Of a stretch of 64,000 nt of DNA, positions 17,009 through 28,128 are shown in pieces. Position 1 is the stretch's first letter. Each line of letters starts with the position of its first letter. The notes under the pieces are model-generated. The model worked only from the letters and a program-made list of their open reading frames with translations. It did not search any database and was not told the DNA's origin. Made by a program: the position numbers and the translations under genes. Source of the DNA: VRUE01 sp036266075 (GTDB taxonomy: Bacteria > Actinomycetota > Thermoleophilia > Solirubrobacterales > 70-9); the NCBI GenBank assembly GCA_036266075.1, contig DATANV010000006.1:1-64000 (forward strand). Direction: 5' to 3'.

Positions 17009-17583
17009 CCGGCGCCGGAGTCTAGTGATAAGCCGAGCTCGGCGCGCACGATTCCCTCCAGATCGCCGGCAGCCCGCTCCAGATCGTCGTTGACGACGCG
17101 GTAGGCGAACTCGTCCTGGGCCGCAAGCTCCTGCTCGGCGACCTCGAGCCGAGCGTCGATTGCCTCGGCGGAGTCCGCGCCGCGGGACTCCAAGCGCCTC
17201 CGGAGCACAGCCGGATCCGGGGGCGCGATGAACACCTGGATCGACTCGCGCATCGCAGCCCGGACTTGGCGCGCGCCCTGCACCTCGATCTCGAGGACAA
17301 CCGAGTGACCCGCGTCGAGCCGCTTACGCACCTCCGAGCGCAGCGTTCCGTAGCGGTTGCCGCTGTAGGTGGCGAACTCGAGGAAGTCGTCAGCCGCGAT
17401 CCGGCTATCGAACTCCTCTGGCCTGAGGAAGTGGTAGTCGCGCCCGTCGACCTCCCCCTCACGCGGCTCCCGCGTCGTCGCCGAGACGGACAGCTCCAAG
17501 TCCGGCACGCGCTCGAGCAGCTTCGCAATCAGGGTGCCCTTGCCGACGCCGCTTGGACCGGTGATGACGAGGACCTTGGCCAT
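17005..17583 (-). CDS. gmk: Guanylate kinase
   Basis: Phosphorylates GMP to GDP. 192 residues with P-loop GPSGVGKGT (9-17), the GMP-binding SVSATTREPREGEVDGRDY segment and the lid region. A 37-bp gap with a small GACCGC/GCGGTC hairpin (17599-17614) separates it from the upstream mIHF gene. Confidence 0.97.
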   Translation of the reverse strand: MAKVLVITGPSGVGKGTLIAKLLERVPDLELSVSATTREPREGEVDGRDYHFLRPEEFDSRIAADDFLEFATYSGNRYGTLRSEVRKRLDAGHSVVLEIEVQGARQVRAAMRESIQVFIAPPDPAVLRRRLESRGADSAEAIDARLEVAEQELAAQDEFAYRVVNDDLERAAGDLEGIVRAELGLSLDSGAG

Positions 17584-17620
17584 GCGGCCCGAGATATTGA
17601 CCGCAGCGGCGGTCGGCTAG

Positions 17621-17953
17621 CTACCTGCGGAGCTGGGAAACCAGCTCGGCGCGTTGGCGCTCTGAGAGCCCGCCGATGGTCTTCGACGGCGAAATCCGGC
17701 ACTGGTTGAGGATCCGGTTGGTCTTCACGCGGCCGTACTTGGGAACGGCAAGCAGCATGTCGAAGACCTTGGCGGTCATCACGTACTCCGGCGGATCGAG
17801 CAGCAGTGCGTTGATGCTGGCCTTGCCGGCCTTGAGATCCTTCTTCAGCTTCGCCCGGGCGGTGCGAATGTCGTTGGCGCGTTTGAGCGCGTCCATCCTT
17901 TGGTCCAGCGACCTCTCGGGTGCGGCGGCGGAGGTCTTGACCGGGGCGGGCAT
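17621..17953 (-). CDS. mihF: Actinobacterial integration host factor (mIHF)
   Basis: 110-residue nucleoid-associated protein of the actinobacterial IHF type, which bends DNA and has no alpha/beta heterodimer. The core RTARAKLKKDLKAGKASINA is followed by an H2TH-like VPKYGRVKTNRILNQCRI and the C-terminal GLSERQRAELVSQL. ATG at 17953 is chosen because a TTGCAC/TATACT promoter ends 10 bp upstream. A longer frame back to 18022 would run through that promoter. Sits before gmk as in mycobacteria. Confidence 0.92.
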   Translation of the reverse strand: MPAPVKTSAAAPERSLDQRMDALKRANDIRTARAKLKKDLKAGKASINALLLDPPEYVMTAKVFDMLLAVPKYGRVKTNRILNQCRISPSKTIGGLSERQRAELVSQLRR

Positions 17954-17963
17954 GTGGGCGGCG

Positions 17964-17991
17964 AGTATAGCCGCGGCGCGGGGGCGTGCAA
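17964..17991 (-). promoter_or_regulatory. Sigma-70-type promoter of mihF (nearly leaderless)
   Basis: Minus-strand TTGCAC (17991-17986), 16-bp spacer, TATACT (17969-17964), then 10 nt to the ATG. Transcription would start within ~3 nt of the start codon. This separates mihF-gmk-rpoZ-coaBC from the pyr operon. Confidence 0.75.
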
Positions 17992-18046
17992 GGCCGGGGG
18001 GCGGGATTTCGCCCAAATTCATCTCAACCTAAAGTGAAGCTTGAGG

Positions 18047-18916
18047 TCAGGGTTTCCCGATTGGCGCTGATTGAAGCTCGGCGGCGACGCGATCTCCGGC
18101 CCGCGGGTTACGAAAGCTCTCGGTGCCGACGGCAACCAGCGTCGCACCGGCATCGAGGAATTCACGAGCATCGGCGCCGCTGGCGATCCCCCCCATGCCG
18201 ACCAGCGGAAGCCCGACGGCCGCCGCGACCGCGCGCACCTGGGCGACGGCGATCGGGCGCACCGCCGGGCCGGAAAGTCCGCCCTGACCGGCGGCGATCC
18301 CCGGCGCTCCGGTCGCCGGATCGATCGCGGCCGCCTTCAGGGTGTTGATCAGCGAGACCGCGTCCGCCCCGCCCTCCTCAGCGGCGACCGCGATCGCCGC
18401 CGGATCGGCCACGTTGGGGGTCAGCTTGACGATCAGCGGCTTGACGGTCAGGGGCCGCAGCGCCTCCAGCAGCGCGGCCGTCTCGCCCGGCTGCTCACCG
18501 ACGATCAGCCCCGAGTGGACGTTGGGGCAGGAGACGTTCAACTCGATCGCGGCGACCTCCTCATGCCCCGAGACGCCCGCGACCAGCTGCACGAACTGCT
18601 CGTGGCTAGTCCCCATCACCGAAACGACCAGCGGCACCGGCAGCTCGGCGAGCTGCGGTAGGTCTTCCGCCAAGAAGCCGTCCAGGCCCTTGTTCGGCAG
18701 GCCGATCGAGTTGATCATCCCGGCCGGCGTCTCCCAGATCCGCTGCGGCTCGTTGCCTGCCCGCGGCTCGAGCGTGATCGTCTTCGAGACGAAGGCCGAG
18801 AAGGGGAAGTCCGCCAGCAGCGCCTCGCCGTAAACGCGGCGCGCGGCGATCGCGTCGAACGTCCCAGAGGCGTTGATGACCGGGTGGCGCAACTCGATGC
18901 CGCAGAAGTCAGGCAC
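18047..18916 (-). CDS. pyrD: Dihydroorotate dehydrogenase B, catalytic subunit
   Basis: Class 1B FMN enzyme oxidising dihydroorotate to orotate with the PyrK partner. 289 residues from GTG 18916. N-terminus CGIELRHPVINASGTFD, active-site NVSCPNV, FMN site LVGMGGIASGADAREFLDAGA. The GTG overlaps the pyrK stop by 8 bp (GTGCCTGA). An upstream GTG at 18961 would add non-family residues. Last gene of the pyr operon. No pyrF follows. Confidence 0.95.
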   Translation of the reverse strand: MPDFCGIELRHPVINASGTFDAIAARRVYGEALLADFPFSAFVSKTITLEPRAGNEPQRIWETPAGMINSIGLPNKGLDGFLAEDLPQLAELPVPLVVSVMGTSHEQFVQLVAGVSGHEEVAAIELNVSCPNVHSGLIVGEQPGETAALLEALRPLTVKPLIVKLTPNVADPAAIAVAAEEGGADAVSLINTLKAAAIDPATGAPGIAAGQGGLSGPAVRPIAVAQVRAVAAAVGLPLVGMGGIASGADAREFLDAGATLVAVGTESFRNPRAGDRVAAELQSAPIGKP

Positions 18917-19764
18917 CGCGCACCACCGGCCCGTCGACGCACAGTCGCATGTAGCCACCACCTGGCTTCGGCACCGCGCAGCCGAAGCAGGCGCCGTAGC
19001 CGCAGGCCATCGGCGCCTCCATCGCCAACTCGCAGGCGACGCCCCGTTCGGCGCAGAGCGCTGCCACCGCGTCGAGCATCGCCGGCGGGCCGCAGGAGTA
19101 AACGGCGGCGCTGGCCGCGTCGTCTCCCTCGAGCATCGCGGCCAGCAGGTCGGTCACGTAGCCGCGGTGGCCGACGTGGCCATCCTCGCTGGCGAGGCCG
19201 ACCTCGCAGCAGGCGAAGAGGTCGTCGAGCCCGCCCGAATGAGCCTCGCTGCGGAAGCCGAGCAGCACGCGAACGGGCACGTTGCGGGCTGCGAAGCGGC
19301 GACGCAGCAGCGCCAGCGGCGCGATGCCGATGCCACCGCCGACCAGGATCGCCCCTGCCGCGCCCTCCACCAGCTCCCCGGGCGATGAGAAGGCGTTCCC
19401 GAGCGGCCCGTTGACCCAGACCCGCTCGCCGACCTCGAGCTCGCAGAGCCGCTCCGTCCCCGGTCCCACACCCTCGATCAGGAAATCAAGCCGCACAGCG
19501 TCGCTGAGTTCGCCTTTACTCGCGGTATCCGCGAGTAAAGGCGAACTCAGCGGAGGGGCCGCGTCGGCGACCGAGAGGGCTCGGGGGAGGAATGGGCGGG
19601 CGGCGCGGTGTTCCCAATGGGTCTCGGTGGCGAGCATGTAGAACTGGCCCGGGAGGGGCTCGGGGCCCGCCTCGTCGCGCAGCGAGAAGAGGTGGTACCC
19701 ACCGGAGGCGCGACTCTCCTCCACCTCGCAGATGCGGCGCCCCCAGGGCGCCCGCGGAACCCCG

Positions 19765-19772
<8 letters not shown>
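18909..19772 (-). CDS. pyrK: Dihydroorotate dehydrogenase B, electron-transfer subunit, with in-frame palindrome
   Basis: FAD/[2Fe-2S] subunit passing electrons from PyrD to NAD+. 287 residues: ferredoxin-reductase-like FAD domain, NAD domain (GGGIGIAPLALL, YSCGPPAMLDAV) and the iron-sulfur cluster motif ACGYGACFGCAV with a fourth Cys in RLCVDG. Between LSVADAAPP and VRLDFLIEG, where homologues have little, 17 residues (about 74-90) are encoded by a 51-nt palindrome. Start ATG 19772 overlaps the carB stop by 8 bp. Confidence 0.92.
19502..19552. repeat. 51-nt near-perfect palindrome D inside pyrK
   Basis: 24-bp perfect arms (19502-19525 and 19529-19552) around a 3-nt TAT loop, beginning CGCTGAGTTCGCC. 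Length 51 keeps the pyrK frame, encoding LSSPLLADTASKGELS plus edges. End sequence GCTGAGTT is shared with palindrome B. Looks like an in-frame insertion at a surface loop between the FAD subdomain strands. Confidence 0.85.
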
Positions 19773-22876
<3,104 letters not shown>

Positions 22877-22884
<8 letters not shown>

Positions 22885-23998
22885 GCGCCTCGGCGAGGTC
22901 GAGGAAGCTGTCGAAGAGGTGGCGGGCGTCGTGGGGGCCGGGGCCGGCCTCGGGGTGGTACTGGACCGTCGCCGCGGCCACATCACGCAGGACGAGGCCC
23001 TCGACGGTGCGGTCGTAGAGGTTCAGGTGCGACAGCTCCGCCGCGCCGAAGTCGGTCTCCCAGCGAACCGGCTCGTCGCTCTCGATTCGTTCCTCGCCGC
23101 CGGGGCCCTGCACGGCGAAGCCGTGGTTCTGCGAGGTGATGTCGATGCGTCCGCTCGCCAGCTCCTTGACCGGGTGGTTGGCGCCGCGATGGCCGAAGGG
23201 CAGCTTGAAGGTCTGCAGGCCGACCGCCCGGCAGAGCAGCTGGTGGCCCAGGCAGATGCCGAAGACGGGCCGCTTGCCGACCAGCTCGCGGACCGTCTCG
23301 ACGACGTAGCCGAGGGCGGCGGGGTCGCCGGGGCCGTTGGCGAGGAAGACGAGGTCGGGGTCCTCGGCGAGCACCTGCTCGGCGCTGCTCGCGCAGGGCA
23401 GCAGGGTGACGCGGCAGTCACGCTCGCGCAGCTGACGGACGATGTTGAGCTTGACACCGGTATCGATGCCGACGACGTGCGCCCCGCTCCCCTCGAAGCG
23501 GACCGGCTCGGGCGGCGTCACGGTGCGGGCCAGGTCGGCGCCGTCCATCGAGGGCTCGGCGGCGACCCGTTCGCGCGCCTCCGCCTCGGCCAGCTCGGCC
23601 GGGAAGATGCCGCCGCGCATCGCGCCGCGGTCGCGGATGTGGCGGACGAGGGCGCGCGTGTCGACGCCGGAGATGCCGGCGACGCCGCAGTCCGCGAGCC
23701 AGTCGAGCCAGCCCCCCTCGGCGGTGGCGACGTCCTCGCGGTTCTTGGCGTCGCGCATGACGACGCCGCGAGCCTGGGCGCGGTCGGACTCCATCGCCGC
23801 GCCGGAGACGCCGTAATTGCCGACCAGCGGATAGGTGAAGACGATGATCTGGCCGGCGTAGGAAGGGTCCGTGACCGACTCCTGATAGCCGGTCATCGCG
23901 GTGTTGAAGACGACCTCACCGGTGACCGCCTCGGAGCCGCCGCACAGCTCGCCGTCGAAGCGGGTGCCGTCCTCGAGCAGCAGGTAGCCGGCGCTCAT
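22877..23998 (-). CDS. carA: Carbamoyl-phosphate synthase small chain
   Basis: Glutaminase subunit, 373 residues. N-terminal domain with LEDGTRFDGEL and TGYQESVTDPSYAGQIIVFT. C-terminal class I amidotransferase with FGICLGHQLL (nucleophile Cys) and YHPEA (catalytic His/Glu). ATG at 23998 overlaps the pyrC stop by 4 bp. Confidence 0.98.
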
Positions 23999-25344
23999 GC
24001 AGCCACCCCCAGCGAGAAGCTGCGCAGCCGGTAGGCGACCTGGCCGGCGGCGAGCGTCATCACGATGCGGCCGGTCAGCTCGCGCCCGGCACACCAGGAG
24101 TTGTGCGAGCGGCTCTCGTAGCCCTCCTCGCCGACCGTCCACTCGGCGCCGAGGTCGCAGAGGGCGATGTTGGCCTCGCTGCCCGGCGCCAGGCTGGGGC
24201 GCTCGATGCCGAACGGGGCGGCGCCGCCGGCCATGCGCTCGACGAGCAGGCCGAGGTCGAGCACGCCGGGCAGGACGAGGTCGGTGTGCAGCGCCGCGAA
24301 AGCGGTCTCCAGGCCGGTGACACCCATCGCGGCCTGCTCAAACGGAACCTCCTTTTCCTCCGCCGCGTGCGGGGCGTGGTCGGTGGCGACGCAGTCGATC
24401 GTGCCATCGCGCAGGCCCTCGATCAGCGCTTGGCGGTCGCCCTCGGCGCGCAAAGGCGGGTTCATCTTGAAGCGCACCGGGTCGAGGCTGCGAACCGCCT
24501 CGTCCGTGAGGCAGAGGTGGTGGGGACTGGCCTCGCAGGTGATCTCGACGCCCGCCTCCTTGGCGGCCCGGACCGCCGCCACGGACTCGGCCGCGGAGAG
24601 ATGCTGGACGTGGATCCGGCCCTCCTCGTAGCCGGCGATGCCGGCGTCGCGGGCGATCATCGTCGACTCCGAGACCGAGGGAATGCCGGACAAGCCGAGC
24701 GCCGCCGCGACAGCGCCCTCGTGCATCGCGCCGTCGCCGGAGAGGTCGGGGTCCTCCTCGTGCAGGGCGATCGTGCCGCCGCAGAGCCGCTGGTACTGCA
24801 GGGCTCTGCGCAGGAGGCGGGCGTTGCGCAGCGGCAGACCGTCGTCGCTGAAGCCGAGCGCGCCGGCCTCGCGCAACAGGCCCATCTCGGTCAGCTCCTC
24901 GCCCGCCAGGCCGCGGGTGACGGTCGCCAGGAAGCCGACCGGGACCGAGGCGCCCTCGCGCGCCGCCTCGCGCAGTGCCTCGACGTCGGCGGTGCTGGAG
25001 ACCGGCGGTTCGGTGTTGGCCATCGCGATCACGCCGCAGTAGCCGCCGGCGGCGGCGGCGCGGGTTCCGGTTTCGATGTCCTCTTTGTGCTCGTGGCCCG
25101 GCACGCGCAGGTGGACATGCGGGTCGAAGAAGGCTGGGAAGGCGTGCAAACCTTCTGCCTCGACCTCCTCCGCCCCCGCCGCTGCGGCGGCGCCGGGAGC
25201 GGCCAGCTCGGCGACTCGGCCATCGCGGACGACGATGTCGTGGGCGCCCTCGACGCCGGCCACCGGGTCGAGCACGGTGGCCCGGCGCAGAAGGACGTCC
25301 GCGCTCTCCCCCGAGCGCATGTCGAGCAGCTCGGCGAGGCTCAC
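23995..25344 (-). CDS. pyrC: Dihydroorotase
   Basis: Class I amidohydrolase closing carbamoyl-aspartate to dihydroorotate. 449 residues with metal motif DPHVHLRVPGHEHKED, ITCEASPHHLCLTD and a C-terminal ATDHAPH. GTG at 25344 overlaps the pyrB stop by 4 bp. ATG at 25320 is an alternative. Neither has a clear Shine-Dalgarno. Confidence 0.96.
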   Translation of the reverse strand: MSLAELLDMRSGESADVLLRRATVLDPVAGVEGAHDIVVRDGRVAELAAPGAAAAAGAEEVEAEGLHAFPAFFDPHVHLRVPGHEHKEDIETGTRAAAAGGYCGVIAMANTEPPVSSTADVEALREAAREGASVPVGFLATVTRGLAGEELTEMGLLREAGALGFSDDGLPLRNARLLRRALQYQRLCGGTIALHEEDPDLSGDGAMHEGAVAAALGLSGIPSVSESTMIARDAGIAGYEEGRIHVQHLSAAESVAAVRAAKEAGVEITCEASPHHLCLTDEAVRSLDPVRFKMNPPLRAEGDRQALIEGLRDGTIDCVATDHAPHAAEEKEVPFEQAAMGVTGLETAFAALHTDLVLPGVLDLGLLVERMAGGAAPFGIERPSLAPGSEANIALCDLGAEWTVGEEGYESRSHNSWCAGRELTGRIVMTLAAGQVAYRLRSFSLGVAA

Positions 25345-26300
25345 GCCGGTTGCCCTATCGGAGTCGGCAGGCGCTCGGCGTCACCTGCCGCCGCCGGCCG
25401 GTCGCCGCCGCTCGCCAGCAGCTCGTAGAGGATTGCCATCCGCACGACCAGACCGGCGGCGACCTGCTCGGCGATCAGCGACTGCGGCGAGTCGATCGCC
25501 TCGCCGGAAAGCTCGACGCCGCGGTTGACCGGGCCGGGATGCATCAGCAGCTGCCGCGGCCCGAGCCGTCGCGAGTCGATCTGGAAACGGGTGGTGTATT
25601 CGCGCAGCGAGGGAACAAAGCTCTCGGTCATCCGCTCGCGCTGGAGCCGCAGGGCGTAGACGACGTCCGCCTCACCGAGGCGGTCGAGCGAGTGGGCCAC
25701 GTCGCAACCGAGCTGCTCGATTTCGCGCGGGATCAGCGCCGGCGGACCGCAGACCGTCACCTCGGCGCCCATCTCGCGGAACGCGACCAGGTTGGAGCGG
25801 GCGACGCGGCTATGCAGAACGTCGCCGACGATCCAGATTCGCTTGCCCTCCAGCGGGCCGAGCCGGCGGCGCAGGGTGAAGAGGTCGAGCAGCGCCTGGC
25901 TGGGGTGCTCGTGCTTGCCGTCGCCGGCGTTTACGACGGCGGCCTCGCTCCACCGGGCGACGAGCTGCGCGGCACCCGCGTAGGGGTGGCGGATCACGAT
26001 CGCCGCCGGGTCATAGGCCGAGAGGGTGGCGACGGTGTCCTTCAGCGACTCGCCCTTGTCGACCGAGGAACCGGCGGCCTTGACCGAGACGAGGTCGGCG
26101 GAGAGACGCTTCGCGGCCAGCTCGAAGGAGGAGCTGGTGCGGGTGCTCGACTCGTAGAAGAGGGTGACGACAGTGCGGCCGCGCAGGGTCGGCACCTTCT
26201 TGATGTCGCGGCGACCGACCTCGGCGAAGCTCTCGGCGCGATCGAGGATCCCCTCGATCTCCTCACGGGAGAGCCGCTCGATGCCCAGCAGATGCCTCAC
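25341..26300 (-). CDS. pyrB: Aspartate carbamoyltransferase catalytic subunit
   Basis: Commits carbamoyl phosphate to pyrimidines. 319 residues with the carbamoyl-phosphate loop STRTSSSFELAAKRL, HPSQALLDLFT and the C-terminal MHPGPVNRGVEL. No pyrI regulatory subunit nearby, as expected outside enterobacteria. Overlaps pyrR by 4 bp. Confidence 0.98.
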   Translation of the reverse strand: MRHLLGIERLSREEIEGILDRAESFAEVGRRDIKKVPTLRGRTVVTLFYESSTRTSSSFELAAKRLSADLVSVKAAGSSVDKGESLKDTVATLSAYDPAAIVIRHPYAGAAQLVARWSEAAVVNAGDGKHEHPSQALLDLFTLRRRLGPLEGKRIWIVGDVLHSRVARSNLVAFREMGAEVTVCGPPALIPREIEQLGCDVAHSLDRLGEADVVYALRLQRERMTESFVPSLREYTTRFQIDSRRLGPRQLLMHPGPVNRGVELSGEAIDSPQSLIAEQVAAGLVVRMAILYELLASGGDRPAAAGDAERLPTPIGQPA

Positions 26301-26857
26301 GCCAGCGCCTCCGCGACGCGTGGCTCGGAGATCGTCACCTCGTCGACGTCGTCGACCTCCTCGAGGCGGACGTTGACCCGCTCGCCGCGCGCGGTCGGCA
26401 GGTTCTTGCCGACGTAGTCGGGGCGGATCGGCAGCTCGCGGTGGCCGCGGTCGCAGAGCACGGCGAGCTGCACGCGCTGCGGGCGCCCGTAGTCGAAGAG
26501 CGCCTCGATCGCGGCCCGCACCGTGCGGCCGGTGAAGAGCACGTCGTCGACCAGCACGACGGTGCGCCCGCCAAGGTCGAAATCGACGTGGGAGGCGTGG
26601 ACGACCGGGTGGTCGGCGGGCGCCTTCTCGCCGACGTCGTCGCGGTAGAAGGAGATGTCGAGGTCGCCGATCGGGACGTCAGCCTCGGTCAGCTCGCCGA
26701 CCAGCGCGTGCAGCCGGCGGGCAAGCAGGGCCCCCCGCGTGTGGATCCCGACGATCGCCAGGTTCTCCGCCTCGGGGTTCTTCTCGGCGATCTCGTGGGC
26801 GATCCGCCGCAGCGTTCGCCTCAGGTCGTCGCGCTCGAGCACGACCTTCTCGCTCAC
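26297..26857 (-). CDS. pyrR: PyrR bifunctional regulator / uracil phosphoribosyltransferase
   Basis: UMP-dependent RNA-binding regulator of the pyr operon, with a phosphoribosyltransferase fold. 186 residues with the PRPP loop VVLVDDVLFTGRTVRAA and the ELPIRPDYVGKNLPT region. First gene of the operon, start GTG 26857, Shine-Dalgarno AAGGAG at 26870-26865, and a PyrR-binding loop just upstream, so it is probably autoregulated. Confidence 0.96.
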   Translation of the reverse strand: MSEKVVLERDDLRRTLRRIAHEIAEKNPEAENLAIVGIHTRGALLARRLHALVGELTEADVPIGDLDISFYRDDVGEKAPADHPVVHASHVDFDLGGRTVVLVDDVLFTGRTVRAAIEALFDYGRPQRVQLAVLCDRGHRELPIRPDYVGKNLPTARGERVNVRLEEVDDVDEVTISEPRVAEALA

Positions 26858-26864
26858 AAACTCG

Positions 26865-26887
26865 CTCCTTGCTGGCCTCTCAGGACC
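26865..26887 (-). promoter_or_regulatory. PyrR-binding loop adjoining the pyrR Shine-Dalgarno
   Basis: Minus strand GGTCCTGAGAGGCC (26887-26874) fits the PyrR-binding consensus ARUCCNGNGAGGYU except at its outer bases. Three bases later comes AAGGAG (26870-26865), 7 nt before GTG. Binding could block ribosome loading, as described for Mycobacterium smegmatis pyrR. No U-tract terminator follows, which argues for translational control. Confidence 0.75.
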
Positions 26888-26922
26888 GGGTTAAAGGACG
26901 CGGTGAGAGTAGCAAGGGGGTG

Positions 26923-27048
26923 GGACGTTCGGGGGCGGTCGGTGAGTGCCCATCACCGCCTAACGGCGGTGATAATCAAGTGCCCTTCGGGGCAGATCCT
27001 CACTCCGCGGTGCCGGGGGAGGCACTCACCGACCGCCCCCGAACGTCC
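26923..27048. repeat. 126-nt branched palindrome E between pyrR and rnz
   Basis: 28-bp perfect arms (26923-26950 and 27021-27048). Inside are an ATCACCGCC/GGCGGTGAT hairpin (26952-26973), a TGCCC/GGGCA hairpin around 26981-26994 and a weaker GC-rich one, giving a multi-branched fold. The right arm encodes the last ~19 residues and stop region of rnz. The left arm lies in the space upstream of the pyrR leader. Confidence 0.85.
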
Positions 27049-27995
27049 TCTTCCCTCGTTCCGTTTTGCACGAGCTTAGGGGCTCCACGCTCGGGAAACG
27101 GGAGGTCGATCAGGTCGAAGTCCTTCGGGGCGACGGTGGGCTCGAAGACCTCGTGCGCCTCCTCGAGGACCTTGCCGACGTGGTAGCGGGAGGAGATGTG
27201 GACCAGGGCCAGCATCTTGACGCCGGCCTCGCGCGCGACGGCGGCCGCCTGGCCAACCGTCGAGTGGCCGGTGTCGGCGGCGCGCTGCGCCTCCTCCTCG
27301 GCAAAGCTGGCGTCGTGGACGAGCAGCTCGGCATCGCGCGCCGCCTCGACCGTGGCCCGACAGGGCGCCGTGTCGCCGGTGATCGCCAGCCGTCGCCCAG
27401 GCCGAGCCTCCCCCATCACCTCGGCGGGCCGCACAGTCGTGCCCTTCGCCGTCTCGACCGGCTCGCCGCGCTGCAGGCGAGCAAAGGCGGGGCCTTCCTC
27501 GACCCCCAGGGCCATGGCGGCATTGGGGTCGAAGCGACCGGGCCGCTCGGCCTCCTCCAGCACGTAGCCGTGGGCACGCACGCTGTGCTCGACCGGGAAA
27601 GCGCGGACCTCGGCGCCCTCGAGACGAACCGCGTCGTCCGGCTCGATTTCGACCAGGTCGAGCTCGTACTTCACGCGCCCGATCACCCGCGCGAGACTCT
27701 TGAAGAGGTCGACCAGGCCACGCGGCCCGTAGACCGTCAGCGGCCGCTCGCGCTCGGTCAGGTCGTACGTTTTCAGCAGGCCCGGCAGGCCGAGGAAATG
27801 GTCGGCGTGAAAGTGCGTGAAGAAGACCGAGTCGACCTGGACGAGCCCAAGCGAGCGCTGCATCTGCCGCTGCGTCCCCTCGCCGCAGTCGAAGAGCAGC
27901 CGTTCACCGCCGCGGGCTACCAGCAGGCTCGCCGTGTTGCGCCGTGCCGAAGGCACCGCACCGCCCGTTCCCAGGAATGCCACCGAGAGGTCCAC
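27000..27995 (-). CDS. rnz: Ribonuclease Z / MBL-fold tRNA 3'-processing enzyme
   Basis: Cleaves 3' trailers from pre-tRNA. 331 residues: VAFLGTGGAVPS start, zinc motif THFHADH, ITGDTAPC, VHDASFAEEE, GHSTVGQAAAVA and VHISSRY are all family features. GTG at 27995 marks the family N-terminus. The C-terminal ~19 residues (from about TREEDVRGRSV) are encoded by palindrome E, so the tail is probably acquired. The divergent tRNA-Arg gene lies 57 bp away. Confidence 0.93.
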   Translation of the reverse strand: MDLSVAFLGTGGAVPSARRNTASLLVARGGERLLFDCGEGTQRQMQRSLGLVQVDSVFFTHFHADHFLGLPGLLKTYDLTERERPLTVYGPRGLVDLFKSLARVIGRVKYELDLVEIEPDDAVRLEGAEVRAFPVEHSVRAHGYVLEEAERPGRFDPNAAMALGVEEGPAFARLQRGEPVETAKGTTVRPAEVMGEARPGRRLAITGDTAPCRATVEAARDAELLVHDASFAEEEAQRAADTGHSTVGQAAAVAREAGVKMLALVHISSRYHVGKVLEEAHEVFEPTVAPKDFDLIDLPFPERGAPKLVQNGTREEDVRGRSVSASPGTAE

Positions 27996-28052
27996 GGCCG
28001 CGAGCCTACGCGAGACGGCCAACCGGATAGGCGAAGCTAGACTGAGCGCCCT

Positions 28053-28126
28053 GCGCCCGTAGCTCAGCTGGATAGAGCGTCCGCCTCCGGAGCGGAAGGC
28101 CACAGGTTCGAATCCTGTCGGGCGCG
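28053..28126 (+). tRNA. tRNA-Arg (anticodon CCG)
   Basis: 74-nt cloverleaf: acceptor GCGCCCG/CGGGCGC, D-arm GCTCAGCTGGATAGAGC, anticodon loop CTCCGGA giving CCG (reads CGG), T-arm ACAGGTTCGAATCCTGT, discriminator G. No CCA is encoded, so it must be added after transcription. A TAGACT -10-like box lies at 28038-28043. A protein gene begins 2 bp after its end. Confidence 0.97.
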
Positions 28127-28128
28127 TA

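Noticed and set aside
26891..26920. pyr operon promoter (TTGCTA with TTTAAC)
   Set aside because: Spacing of 14-15 bp and a weak -10 make this too uncertain to list as a feature.
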